DNA of 64,000 nt. Origin: Kitasatospora sp. SUK 42. GTDB taxonomy: Bacteria; Actinomycetota; Actinomycetes; Streptomycetales; Streptomycetaceae. Position 1 is the stretch's first letter; each line of letters opens with the position of its first letter. The position numbers were made by a program, and so were the translations under genes. The notes under the pieces were generated by a model that was not told the DNA's origin, searched no databases, and saw only the letters and a program-made list of their open reading frames with translations. The stretch covers positions 1,820,721 to 1,884,720 of the forward strand of contig NZ_LFMD02000003.1 in NCBI RefSeq assembly GCF_015776785.2, read 5' to 3'. Below are positions 42,401-49,580 of the stretch, piece by piece.

Positions 42401-43731
42401 AACTCGGCGAGATCGAGCGGCTGCTGGCCGCCCACCCGGCCGTCGCCCGCGCCGCCGTCCTGGCCCCCGCCGACGCCGCCGGCCAGCGCCGGCTGGTCGC
42501 CTACCTGGTGCCCGCCGAGGACGGCCCGGCGCCCGAACCGGCCGAGCTGCGACGCCACCTGGCCCGCTCGCTGCCCGGCTACATGGTCCCCGACGCCTAC
42601 GCCGCCCTGCCCGAACTGCCGCTGAACGCCAACGGCAAGCTGGACGTCCGGGCGCTGCCCGAGCCCGCCCGGGCGGCCCGCACCCCGCGGGCCCCCCGCA
42701 CCGGGCCGGAGCGGCTGCTCTGCGCGGCCGTCGAGGAGGTGCTGGGCCTGCCGGAGGTTGGCCCGGACGACTCCTTCTTCGCCCTCGGCGGGGACAGCCT
42801 CAAGGCCATCCGGCTGGTCAACGCCGCCACCCGGGCCGGGCTGCCGCTCACCCTCGGCGCGGTCTTCGAGCACCGCACCATCGAGGCCCTGGCGGCGAGT
42901 TCCGGACCGACGGGGGCCGGGGGCGTCGACCTGCTCGCCCCGCTGCTGCCGATCCGGCCCACCGGCGGCCGCGCCCCGCTGTTCTGCGTGCACGGCGGCC
43001 TCGGCTTCGCCCTCCCGTTCGCCGCGCTCGCCGAACACCTCGACCCCGAGCAGCCGGTGTACGGCCTCCAGGCCCGCGGCCTGTCCGACCCCGGCCCGCT
43101 GCCCACCGACCTCGGGGCGGTCGCCGAGGAGTACCTGGCGCGGATCCGGAGCGTCCAGCCGCACGGCCCGTACCACCTGCTCGGCTGGTCCTACGGCGGC
43201 GTGGTCGCCCACGAGATGGCGGTGCGGCTGCGCGCGGCCGGCGAACGGGTGGCCTTCCTGGCCAACCTGGACTCCTACCCCGACGACGCCGGGGGCGCGC
43301 GGCCGAGCGACGCCGAGTTCCTCGCCGACTTCCTGACCGAGGCCGGGGCCGATCCGGCCGGGCCCGCGGAGCTCACCCCGCAGGGCGTCGCCGCCCACCT
43401 CGCGGGTGCCGGGGGGCCGCTCTCCGGACTGGAACCGGCCGTTCTGGAGCGGCTGCTGGCCGTCATGAGGAACAATCTGGAGCTGTTCCAGCGCTTCACC
43501 CCCGGCCGGCTGGAGGACTGCCCGATGACGCTCTTCACGGCCGTCGGCGGCCCCCGGCGGCCCACCCCGGAGGAGCTCACCCTGAAGCTCAAGAGCTGGG
43601 AGCCGTACGTCGGTCCGGCCGTCCACGCACACGCCGTGGACGCCGGCCACCAGCAGCTGCTGCAACCCGGGCCGGCCGCCGCGATCGGCGCGGTCGTCGA
43701 GCGGAGCCTCGCCGACCTGCACCGCCGGTGA
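36415..43731 (+). CDS. Dimodular NRPS, C-A-T-C-A-T-TE (plus strand)
   Basis: 2438 residues. After a 30-residue Thr/Gly/Pro-rich leader: C1 (30-460; LPLSPLQQGLLF, HHIVMDGWS, DCL-like); A1 (485-1000) with pocket D-F-W-N-V-G-M-V-H, the well-known threonine code with Val for Ile; T1 (about 1030, LGGHSL); C2 (1100-1540; HHIAADGWS, LCL-like, with a short STGGTSTEGT insert); A2 (1580-2090) with D-A-F-F-L-G-V-T-F, an aliphatic (Val/Ile-like) pocket; T2 (about 2124, LGGDSL); TE (2180-2438) with GWSYGG and DAGHQQLL. Overlaps the upstream NRPS by four bases, so the two probably act in sequence. A Thr hydroxyl could be the lactonisation nucleophile. Confidence 0.93.
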   Translation: MTTAPRTRATGPTAGGPNATGPNTAGAGTKISEVLPLSPLQQGLLFLSSYDQAASDPYTLQLVAELDGPGAGDGEQLADRLRTASAALLRRHPNLRACFRHRRSGEPVQVVLKDTEVEPEWVRHDLTHLPEAEREAEARRLTREDRLRRFDLARPPLMRFTLIRLGEGRHRFLWSVHHIVMDGWSFPMAVRELGLLGDAERAAALPAPAPYRSFLTWLNGRDRAAARAAWAELLDGLDGPLRVLPDAEDSLEPPALVRRALSPEHTAALAGWARGQGLTLNTVVQGCWALLLGGLTGRQDVVFGAVTSGRPAEVPEVESMIGLFANTLPVRADLRPDRRASELFAALAAQQLAMMPHEHLPLAEVQAASGVQGELFDTVLAFQSYPMDEAALYRESSGTVSAARILSATHYPLSLTVFPGDRLDLQLGYRATALTEPEAERTLDRLTRVLEQVAEDPHTPLSRLGAPEPAELARVLGEWSGAATPAWPARHTTVPALFAEQAARTPEAVAVTAPGASLTYRELDERSSRLAHLLVEHGAGPESFVAVALPRGAELITAVLAVLKSGAAYLPLEPTHPADRIGYTLGDARPTLLLSASGLLPGFDLPRIDLDAPDTAAALADRPATAPPATARPEHPAYVIYTSGSTGRPKGVVVPHRNVVRLLDATEHWFGFGPEDVWTLFHSIAFDFTVWELWGALLRGGRLVVVPYDVSRSPDAFLDLLAAERVTVLNQTPSAFYQLMRADAERSRALSLRTVVFGGEALDLGRLADWYTRHAEDAPRLVNMYGITETTVHVSYQELDAATAAAGNGSVIGRGIPDLRVYLLDGALRPVPAGVPGELYITGPGLARGYLNRPALTAERFVACPFEADGTRMYRTGDLGRWRDSTLEYLGRADEQVQLRGFRIELGEIATVLDRHPLVAEAAVVAREDRPGDQRLVAYVVPADPSHTELTTLLREFAAERLPEYMVPAAVVALPALPLTANGKLDRRALPAPVYATSARAPRGREEELLCDVFAEVLGLERVGADDDFFTLGGHSLLATRIVNRVRAGLGAELQVRDLFEAPSPARLAERLTERLTERPPGTGRPDAAARRTPLTAGPRPAVLPLSPAQQRLWFVEQLGAPGGLYHIPLAIRLTGRLDTFALAAALQDVVARHEALRTVFPRRADGAPAGGTSTGGTSTEGTTTGDTAEQRVLTPAEAVLPLPVSPTTEAELPEALAAEAARGFDLQSRLPLRARLFTLGPEQHVLSLVLHHIAADGWSLAPLARDLTACYRARRDGHRAELPPLPVQYADHTLWQHELLGTESDPDSEMSRQLHYWTERLSGLPEELALPFDHPRGTRADHRGEVLRTTVPPQLAERLRHSAADWAVSPFMLLRTALAALLTRLGAGTDIPLGGPIAGRTDAQLDELVGMFVNTLVLRTDTSGDPGLRELAERVRESDLAAHQHQDLPFEKLVEVLNPERSMARHPLFQVMIGHQQSTRAPEADDPELTVTEQPVPVRTAKWDLSFQFTEAPDALALDVEYRTDLFEPATARRITDAYLRLLAAGLAEPATPLSRLDLVDPEEQAELLALGTHRLGTPHSTLTALVDRRIAATPEAVALVHTAPGHPDRLRFTSYAELDAAANRLARLLIARGTRRGELVALRLERGPAVVSALLAIARTGAAYLPIDPSYPAERVRDMLADSGARLLLTEHALAGLDLPAGVRPLLLDAPETEAELAEQPTGAPEVAIRPDDLLYVIYTSGSTGRPKGVAVSHRAAVRLVLGLPEVAPTPEDTFLYFAPVAFDASTFELWGPLAHGARLAIQPPGPADPQALESFLTRAGVTIAFLTTQLVNTLADTRPRALAPLRALLTGGEAHSRDHLDRLRAALPGTTVFHVYGPTETTTFATGQDLGRADGTVPIGLPIGDTAGYVLDEALRPVPRGVVGELYLAGEGLARGYLNRPALTAERFTADPYGPPGTRMYRTGDLVRWDRHGRIEYVARADQQVKIRGYRIELGEIERLLAAHPAVARAAVLAPADAAGQRRLVAYLVPAEDGPAPEPAELRRHLARSLPGYMVPDAYAALPELPLNANGKLDVRALPEPARAARTPRAPRTGPERLLCAAVEEVLGLPEVGPDDSFFALGGDSLKAIRLVNAATRAGLPLTLGAVFEHRTIEALAASSGPTGAGGVDLLAPLLPIRPTGGRAPLFCVHGGLGFALPFAALAEHLDPEQPVYGLQARGLSDPGPLPTDLGAVAEEYLARIRSVQPHGPYHLLGWSYGGVVAHEMAVRLRAAGERVAFLANLDSYPDDAGGARPSDAEFLADFLTEAGADPAGPAELTPQGVAAHLAGAGGPLSGLEPAVLERLLAVMRNNLELFQRFTPGRLEDCPMTLFTAVGGPRRPTPEELTLKLKSWEPYVGPAVHAHAVDAGHQQLLQPGPAAAIGAVVERSLADLHRR

Positions 43732-43796
43732 CCCCCGGCCCTGAACAACCCCGGACCACAACCGACCTGACGAACAACCACCTGGAGAGAACCGCC

Positions 43797-44000
43797 ATGG
43801 CGAACCCCTTTGACCGCGAAGACGGCACCTTCCTCGTCCTCGTCAACGAGGAGGGGCAGCACTCCCTGTGGCCGTCCTTCGCCGCCGTCCCGGGCGGCTG
43901 GTCGGTCGCGCTGGACGCCACCGACCGGGCCACCGCCGTCGCCCACATCGAGGCCAACTGGACCGACATGCGTCCGCTCAGCCTGCAGCGTCTGGGCTGA
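43797..44000 (+). CDS. MbtH-like protein
   Basis: A 67-residue MbtH-family protein. It shows the invariant pattern NPFDREDGTFLVLVNEEGQHSLWPSFAAVP with GGW and the C-terminal W-T-D-M-R-P-L-S motif. MbtH proteins bind A domains and help them fold or activate. It is the last gene of the sbnA-NRPS operon, 65 bases after the NRPS stop, and is the only one in the cluster, so it may serve all three NRPSs. Good GGAGAG site before the ATG. Confidence 0.97.
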   Translation: MANPFDREDGTFLVLVNEEGQHSLWPSFAAVPGGWSVALDATDRATAVAHIEANWTDMRPLSLQRLG

Positions 44001-44004
44001 CCCT

Positions 44005-44042
44005 CCGGCCGTCGCGGGAATTCCCCAATCCCCGCGGGCCGG
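44005..44042 (+). terminator. Terminator after MbtH
   Basis: CCGGCC-GT-CGCGGG (44005-44018) pairs with CCCGCG-GGCCGG (44031-44042), giving 12 pairs with a two-base bulge and a 12-base loop. It closes the plus-strand NRPS operon. Confidence 0.75.
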
Positions 44043-44153
44043 CCCCGCCGACCCCGCCCGCCGTACCCGTGGAGCCCTCGCCCACCGGTGCGGCGGGCGA
44101 TCGTTTTGTCCCCGCGAGCCCGCCCCACCAGGCCCCGGACCGCACGCCGACTC

Positions 44154-44193
44154 ATGTCAGTGAGCGGTCAGTTGGACGTCATCGACCCGTCAT
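44154..44193 (+). promoter_or_regulatory. SARP-type operator array IV (4 heptamers, 11-bp period) and promoter
   Basis: ATGTCAG (44154), CGGTCAG (44165), ACGTCAT (44176) and CCGTCAT (44187) repeat every 11 bp. A CATTAG (44201-44206) follows at seven bases and is a plausible -10, the spacing typical of SARP promoters. Drives the type II PKS operon. Confidence 0.78.
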
Positions 44194-44257
44194 CGGTGCT
44201 CATTAGTTTTCTGGCCAGAAGCCATATCCGGGCATCTGGAAAACGGAGGAAACGAGC

Positions 44258-44506
44258 ATGACGACGGTTGCGCCGGAGCGCCTCACCCGTATCCGCGAAA
44301 TCATCGCCGAGAACATCGACGTCCACAGCGAGTTCTCGGACACCGCGCTGTTCGTCGACGAGCTGGGCGCCGACTCCCTCAAGCTCATCGACGTGCTGAG
44401 CGCTCTGGAGATGGAGTACTCCATCGTCATCGACATGAACGAGCTGCCGAAGATGGTGAACGTGGAGACCACCTACCAGGTGACCGCGGCGGCCGCCGGC
44501 TGGTGA
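44258..44506 (+). CDS. Acyl carrier protein of the type II PKS
   Basis: An 82-residue ACP with Ser40 in DELGADSLKLIDVLSALEMEY. The acidic recognition helix after DSLKLID is typical. First gene of the PKS operon with a strong GGAGGAAAC ribosome site, followed by KS and CLF, so it most likely carries the growing polyketide. Slightly lower G+C than its neighbours at the 5' end. Confidence 0.93.
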   Translation: MTTVAPERLTRIREIIAENIDVHSEFSDTALFVDELGADSLKLIDVLSALEMEYSIVIDMNELPKMVNVETTYQVTAAAAGW

Positions 44507-44572
44507 CCCGAGGGCGTCCCCGACCCCGGACGGCCAGCCTCACGCTTCCCACCGCATAAGGAGTCCAGTCCC

Positions 44573-45841
44573 ATGTCCACCGCACAGTCACCAGCGGCCC
44601 CCCGGTCCGGTACACCGGACGGGCGCCGCCGGGTCGTCCTCACCGGCCTCGGGGCGATCTCCAGCATCGGTACGGGCGTCGAGGAGTACACCGAGGGGCT
44701 GCGGGCCGGCCGCTCCGGGGCACGGCCGATCACCCGGTTCGACACCGAGGGCTTCGGCCAGAACATCGCCTGCGAGGTCCCCGACTTCGAGCCGGAGCGC
44801 TGGATCCACCGCGTACCGCTCGACGACATGGGCCGGGCCGGGCAGTTCGCCGTCGCGGCGGCCCGGATGGCGGTGGACGACGCCGGGCTGACCGAGGCCG
44901 ACCTCGGCGAGCGCCAGGCCGTGATCAGCGTGGGCACCACCGACGGCGAGTCGCACGACATCGGCGTGCTGGTCGAGCAGGAGATCGCCGCCGGTGACCC
45001 GGGGGCCCTGGATCCGGTGCTGTCCCGCCGGATCAACGCCGGCCGGCTGAGCACCGTGATCGCCCGCGAGCTGCGCATGCCGAACGTGGAGCCGACCACC
45101 ATCACCACCGCCTGCGCGGCCGGCAACTACTCGATCGGCTACGGCCTGGACGCGATCCGCTCCGGCGAGGTCGACATCGCGCTGTGCGGCGGCGCCGACG
45201 CGGTCTGCCGCAAGGCCTTCGCCCTGTTCAAGCGCTTCGGCGCGCTCACCCCGGACGTGGTCCGCCCGTTCGACAGGAACCGCCAGGGCATCCTGACCGG
45301 CGAGGGCGCGGGCATCCTCGTCCTGGAGAGCCTGGAGTCCGCACTGTCCCGCGGCGCGCACATCTACGCCGAGGTGCTCGGCTACGGCCTCAGCTGCGAC
45401 GCCGCCCACGCGACCGCCCCCAACCGGGACGGCATCGCCCGCGGCATCCGGCTCGCCCTGGACGACGCCGGGGTCGAGCGCGACGAGATCGACTTCATCT
45501 CCGCGCACGGCACCGGCACCAAGGCCAACGACAAGACCGAGTCGGCGGCCATCCTCGACGTGTACGGCGACTCCCCGCCGCGCACCGTCGCCGTGAAGTC
45601 GATGCTCGGCCACTCGATGGGCGCCGCCAGCGCGCTCGGCGCGATCGCCTGCAGCCTCGCCATCGAGAACCAGTTCATCCCCCCGACCATCAACCACGTG
45701 GAGACCGACCCGGACTGCCCTCTGGACGTCGTCCCCAACGAGGCGATCGACGCCGAGGTCCGGATCGTGGAGAACAACTCCAGCGCCTTCGCCGGCAACA
45801 ACGCCATCCTGATCCTGGGCACGTACGGAGAGCGAGTCTGA
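44573..45841 (+). CDS. Ketosynthase (KS-alpha, FabF-like) of a reducing type II PKS
   Basis: A 422-residue beta-ketoacyl synthase with an intact Cys-His-His triad: Cys181 in TTACAAGNYSIGY, His312 in SAHGTGTKAND and His347 in LGHSMGA. A 20-residue Pro/Ser-rich leader precedes RRVVLTGLGAIS. It performs decarboxylative condensation of malonyl-ACP with its CLF partner, whose gene starts three bases after the stop. With a single KR and a dehydratase in the same locus, the product is probably a reduced, unsaturated chain rather than an aromatic polyketone. Confidence 0.92.
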   Translation: MSTAQSPAAPRSGTPDGRRRVVLTGLGAISSIGTGVEEYTEGLRAGRSGARPITRFDTEGFGQNIACEVPDFEPERWIHRVPLDDMGRAGQFAVAAARMAVDDAGLTEADLGERQAVISVGTTDGESHDIGVLVEQEIAAGDPGALDPVLSRRINAGRLSTVIARELRMPNVEPTTITTACAAGNYSIGYGLDAIRSGEVDIALCGGADAVCRKAFALFKRFGALTPDVVRPFDRNRQGILTGEGAGILVLESLESALSRGAHIYAEVLGYGLSCDAAHATAPNRDGIARGIRLALDDAGVERDEIDFISAHGTGTKANDKTESAAILDVYGDSPPRTVAVKSMLGHSMGAASALGAIACSLAIENQFIPPTINHVETDPDCPLDVVPNEAIDAEVRIVENNSSAFAGNNAILILGTYGERV

Positions 45842-45843
45842 CG

Positions 45844-47013
45844 ATGACGAGTTCGTTGAAGAGCCCCGCAGCCACCCCGGCGGCCCTGCCGCCGGAGACC
45901 CTCGTCATCACCGGCTGGTCGGCCGTCTCGCCGCACGGCCTGACCGGCCGGGCCTTCGCCGCCGGAGTCCGCTCCGGCGCCAAGACCTCCGTCCAGCCGG
46001 ACGAGGCCTACGGCCCGCTGCCCTCGCCCGAGGTCTGCCTGGTGCCCGGCTTCGACATCAAGGGCCTGCTCGGCCCGGTCGGCACCGCCAAGATGGACCG
46101 GCTGACCGCGCTCACCCTGGTCGCCTCCGACGGCCTGCTCCAGGACGCCGAGGGCAACCGGGTGGTGGAGACCGACGGCCGCACCGGCGTGGTCCTCGGC
46201 ATCTCGATGGGCAGCCTGGAGAACGTCACCAACTTCCTGAAGCAGTCGTACACCAACGCGCTGCCCTTCCACGTCGACGCCGGCCGCATCCCCTTCGGCA
46301 GCCTCAACCACGCCGCGGGCGCCACCGCGATCCGGCACGGCCTCACCGGCCCCAACACCACCGTCGCGGGCGGCCGGGTCAGCGGCCTGCTGGCCCTCAA
46401 CTACGCGCGCCGGCTGATGGGCCAGGGCCGGGCGACCAAGTACCTGGTGGGCTCGGCCGAGGAGTTCTCCGCCGCGCACGCCTGGATCGAGCACACCGCC
46501 GTCCTGCCCGGCGACCCGTCGCCGCTGCTCGGCGAGGGCTGCGGCCTGTTCGTGGTCGAGCACGCCGGCACCGCCCAGCGGCCCGCGCTCGCCGCCGTCC
46601 TGGCGGTCGAGACCCGGGTGGACATCGACGACGACCCCGGCACCGCCGTCACCGCCTGCGTCCGGCGCGCCCTCGCCAAGGCCGGCGTCACCGCCGACGA
46701 GGTGTGGGCCGCCGTCCCGAGCGCCGCGCCCACCGCCGCCGGCCGGGCCGAGCACGAGGCGCTGACCGCCCTGCTGCCCGCCGAGGCGCTCACGAAGGTC
46801 CCGTCCATGGAGCTGCTGGGCGACACCAGCGCGGCCGCCGCCACCTTCCAGATCCAGGCGGTGCTCAGCGTCGCCGAGGGCGAACCCGCCGCGGCCGGCC
46901 GGATCGCCCTGGTCACCGCCGTGGACCGGGACGGCGCGGTGGGCTGCGCCGTGCTGCGCCTGCTCGACCCGAACCTCGCCCCGAACTCCGACCCGAACGG
47001 AGCCACCGCATGA
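45844..47013 (+). CDS. Chain-length factor (KS-beta)
   Basis: A 389-residue ketosynthase homologue without the nucleophile: the elbow reads NTTVAGGRVSGLLAL, with Gly about residue 177 where KS-alpha has Cys. The motif equivalent to AHGTGT is also lost (VWAAVPSAAPTAAG). It would form the KS-CLF heterodimer and set chain length. Classical aromatic CLFs have Gln at the Cys position; Gly fits the divergent KS-beta group of reducing systems. The stop overlaps the KR start (ATGA). Confidence 0.88.
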   Translation: MTSSLKSPAATPAALPPETLVITGWSAVSPHGLTGRAFAAGVRSGAKTSVQPDEAYGPLPSPEVCLVPGFDIKGLLGPVGTAKMDRLTALTLVASDGLLQDAEGNRVVETDGRTGVVLGISMGSLENVTNFLKQSYTNALPFHVDAGRIPFGSLNHAAGATAIRHGLTGPNTTVAGGRVSGLLALNYARRLMGQGRATKYLVGSAEEFSAAHAWIEHTAVLPGDPSPLLGEGCGLFVVEHAGTAQRPALAAVLAVETRVDIDDDPGTAVTACVRRALAKAGVTADEVWAAVPSAAPTAAGRAEHEALTALLPAEALTKVPSMELLGDTSAAAATFQIQAVLSVAEGEPAAAGRIALVTAVDRDGAVGCAVLRLLDPNLAPNSDPNGATA

Positions 47014-47738
47014 TCGCCCTGGTCAGCGGCGGCTCCCGGGGCATCGGCCGGGCCATCGTGCTGCGGCTCGCCCGGGACGGCTACGACGTCGCCTTCTGCT
47101 ACCGCTCCAACGCCGAGGCCGCCGAGCAACTCGCCAAGGAGGCAGGAGAGTTCGGCACCCGGATCACCGCCACCCGGTGCGACGTGGCCAACGCCGCCGA
47201 GGTCCGCGACTGGTTCGCCCGCACCGAGCGCGAGCTCGGCCCGGTCGACGCCGTCGTCACCTCGGCCGGCATCACCCGGGACCGCCCGGTCATCCTGATG
47301 CCCGAGGACGACTGGGCCGAGGTGCTGCGCACCAACCTGGACGGCGTCTACCACGTCTGCCGGGCCGCCGCCTTCGCGATGAGCAAGCGCCGCAGCGGAT
47401 CGATCGTCAACCTGTCCTCGGTGTCCGGGATCTACGGCAACCTCGGCCAGGCCAACTACGCCGCCTCCAAGGCCGGGATCATCGGCTTCACCAAGTCCCT
47501 GGCCAAGGAGTGCGGCCCGCGCGGGGTGCGCGCCAACGTGGTCGCCCCCGGCCTGATCGCCACCGACATGGTCGGCGACATGTCCGAGGCCGCGGTGGAG
47601 CGGATGCTGAAGAACGTCGCACTCGGACGCGCCGGCAAGCCGGAGGAGGTGGCCGACCTGGTCTCCTTCCTGCTGTCGGACCGGGCCTCGTACATCAGCG
47701 GCTCGGTCTTCGAGATCCACGGCGGCGGCACCTTCTGA
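47010..47738 (+). CDS. 3-ketoacyl-ACP reductase (FabG-like)
   Basis: A 242-residue short-chain dehydrogenase. NADPH-binding GGSRGIGRAI is at the N-terminus, NLSSVSGIYGNLGQANYAASKAG holds the Ser-Tyr-Lys triad, and the C-terminus (FEIHGGGTF) is FabG-like. It reduces the beta-keto group after each condensation. Translationally coupled on both sides: ATGA with the CLF, TGATG with the oxidoreductase. Confidence 0.93.
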   Translation: MIALVSGGSRGIGRAIVLRLARDGYDVAFCYRSNAEAAEQLAKEAGEFGTRITATRCDVANAAEVRDWFARTERELGPVDAVVTSAGITRDRPVILMPEDDWAEVLRTNLDGVYHVCRAAAFAMSKRRSGSIVNLSSVSGIYGNLGQANYAASKAGIIGFTKSLAKECGPRGVRANVVAPGLIATDMVGDMSEAAVERMLKNVALGRAGKPEEVADLVSFLLSDRASYISGSVFEIHGGGTF

Positions 47739-49489
47739 TGGCATCGACGCGAATGGGGGCGCGAATGCGGGGAGTCGGGAGACTCGCGAGACCGGGAGCC
47801 GAAGGGCTCGGAGCACACTACGACGCGATCGTGGTCGGCAGCGGCCTCGGCGGGCTGGTCACCGCCGGCTACCTGGCCGCCGACGGGCGCAGCGTGCTGG
47901 TCCTCGAACAGCACGACATCGCGGGCGGCAACGCCCACGTCTTCCGGCGCCGCCGCAAGTACGAGTTCGACGTGGGCACCCACTACATCGGCGACTGCGC
48001 CGAGGGCGGGCTGTTCCCGTCGCTGCTGGCCGGCCTCGGCGTCCGCGACCGGGTGACCTTCCGGCCGATGGACAACGAGCACGGCTTCGACCGGATCATC
48101 ACCCCCACGGCCACCGTGGACATCCCGGCCGGCTGGACGGCCTACCGCGACCGGCTGTGCCAGGCGCTGCCCGAGGAGGCCGACCGGATCGACGCGTTCG
48201 TCGACCTCGCCCGGGCGGTGGCCGGCGCCACCCGGGACGGCCTGCACGGCGCCTCCATGGTCGAGCTGTTCCGGCGCTCCCCGCAGACCATGCGCTGGAC
48301 CCGCCGCACCCTCGGCCAGGCCCTGGACCACTGCGGGTTCTCGCCCAAGGCCCGCACCCTGGTCGCCGCCCAGGCCGGCAACTACGGCACCATGCCGGAC
48401 GGCATCACCTTCGCCGAGCACGCCGCCATGCTCGACCACTACCTGCGCGGCGCCTACTACCCCGAGGGCGGCGGGCAGGTCCTGGTGGCCGCCCTGGTCG
48501 AGGCCCTGGAGGCGCACGGCGGCGAGCTGCGCACCCGCTGCGAGGTGCGCCGCATCCTGACCGAGGACGGCCGTGCCACCGGTGTCGAACTCACCGACGG
48601 CACCCGGGTGTCCGCCCCGCTGGTGATCTCCAACGCCGACTACCGCCGCACCGTGCTCGACCTGTGCGGCGGCGAGCGGACCTTCCCCGCCGAGGTGGTC
48701 GAACGCACCCGCGCCGCCACCATGCGCGGCGCCGTGATCGCCGTGTACGTCGCGCTGGACACCGAGCTGCCCGGCCTGCCGAACGCCAACATCTGGTGGC
48801 ACGACAGCGACGACATGGAGGCCGCGCACGCCGCGATGACCGAGCGCTGGGAGCGCGACGGCGTCTTCGACTCGGTGCCGCAGCTCACCTTCTCCTTCGC
48901 CTCGCTCAAGGACCCCGGCGCGGCCGCGGTCTGCCCGCCCGGCCACAGCAACTTCCAGCTGATGACCGGCTGCCCGCCCGGCTACGGCTTCTGGGGCCTG
49001 GACGGCGGCCCGGTGGGCGGCGAGCCCTACCGCCGCAACCCCGCCTACCTCGCCCGCAAGCGCCGGCTCACCGAGCTGATGCTGGCCACCGCCGAGAAGG
49101 TGATCGGCCCCTTCCAGGACCGCATCACCCACCTGGAGACCGCCACCCCGCTCAGCCACGAGCGCTACATCCGCGGCACCGGCGGCACCCCGTACGGCAT
49201 GGCGAACTGGGGCGGCGTCGGCCAGCGCCCGGACGTCCGCACCGATGTCGAGGGCCTGTACGTGGTCGGCCAGAGCGTCCGCTACGGCAGCGGCCTGGGC
49301 GCCGTCGCCACCAGCGGGATGGCCGCCGCCGGGCACGTCCTCGGCCGCCCGCTGCTGCCCGAGGTGCTCGGCGGCGCGGTGCTCGGCGACCCGGCCCTGC
49401 TGCCCGAGCGCGGCCCGGACTGGGACCCGCTGGTGGTCTCCCGCGGCCGGACCCGCCGGACCGCCAAGGGCCTCGCCCGCATCGGCTGA
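47738..49489 (+). CDS. Phytoene-desaturase/carotenoid-isomerase-like FAD oxidoreductase
   Basis: A 583-residue flavoprotein of the CrtI/CrtISO group. The dinucleotide-binding motif VVGSGLGGLVTAGYLAADG begins at about residue 32, after a basic leader; NAHVFRRRRKYEFDVGTHYIG is the second FAD segment; GLYVVGQSVRYGSGLGAVATSG is the C-terminal FAD motif. In a polyketide operon it more likely desaturates or isomerises a polyene chain than a carotenoid. Similar proteins occur in cinnamoyl-lipid clusters, where they are linked to benzene-ring formation. Start overlaps the KR stop. A carotenoid role is unlikely because no phytoene synthase is nearby. Confidence 0.82.
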   Translation: MASTRMGARMRGVGRLARPGAEGLGAHYDAIVVGSGLGGLVTAGYLAADGRSVLVLEQHDIAGGNAHVFRRRRKYEFDVGTHYIGDCAEGGLFPSLLAGLGVRDRVTFRPMDNEHGFDRIITPTATVDIPAGWTAYRDRLCQALPEEADRIDAFVDLARAVAGATRDGLHGASMVELFRRSPQTMRWTRRTLGQALDHCGFSPKARTLVAAQAGNYGTMPDGITFAEHAAMLDHYLRGAYYPEGGGQVLVAALVEALEAHGGELRTRCEVRRILTEDGRATGVELTDGTRVSAPLVISNADYRRTVLDLCGGERTFPAEVVERTRAATMRGAVIAVYVALDTELPGLPNANIWWHDSDDMEAAHAAMTERWERDGVFDSVPQLTFSFASLKDPGAAAVCPPGHSNFQLMTGCPPGYGFWGLDGGPVGGEPYRRNPAYLARKRRLTELMLATAEKVIGPFQDRITHLETATPLSHERYIRGTGGTPYGMANWGGVGQRPDVRTDVEGLYVVGQSVRYGSGLGAVATSGMAAAGHVLGRPLLPEVLGGAVLGDPALLPERGPDWDPLVVSRGRTRRTAKGLARIG

Positions 49490-49580
49490 GCTCCCCGCCC
49501 GTCGACCGACTCCACCGACTCGCCCGGTTCCCTCCGGCTCCGGCTTCACCCGGCTTCACCCGACCAGGAGCAGTGTTCCC

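Noticed and set aside
35974..43761. A 2595-residue minus-strand open frame opposite the second plus-strand NRPS
   Set aside because: Shadow of the NRPS reading frame; low-complexity composition and no ribosome site.
47738..49489. Carotenoid biosynthesis locus
   Set aside because: No phytoene synthase or cyclase is nearby; the gene is translationally coupled to the KR of the PKS.
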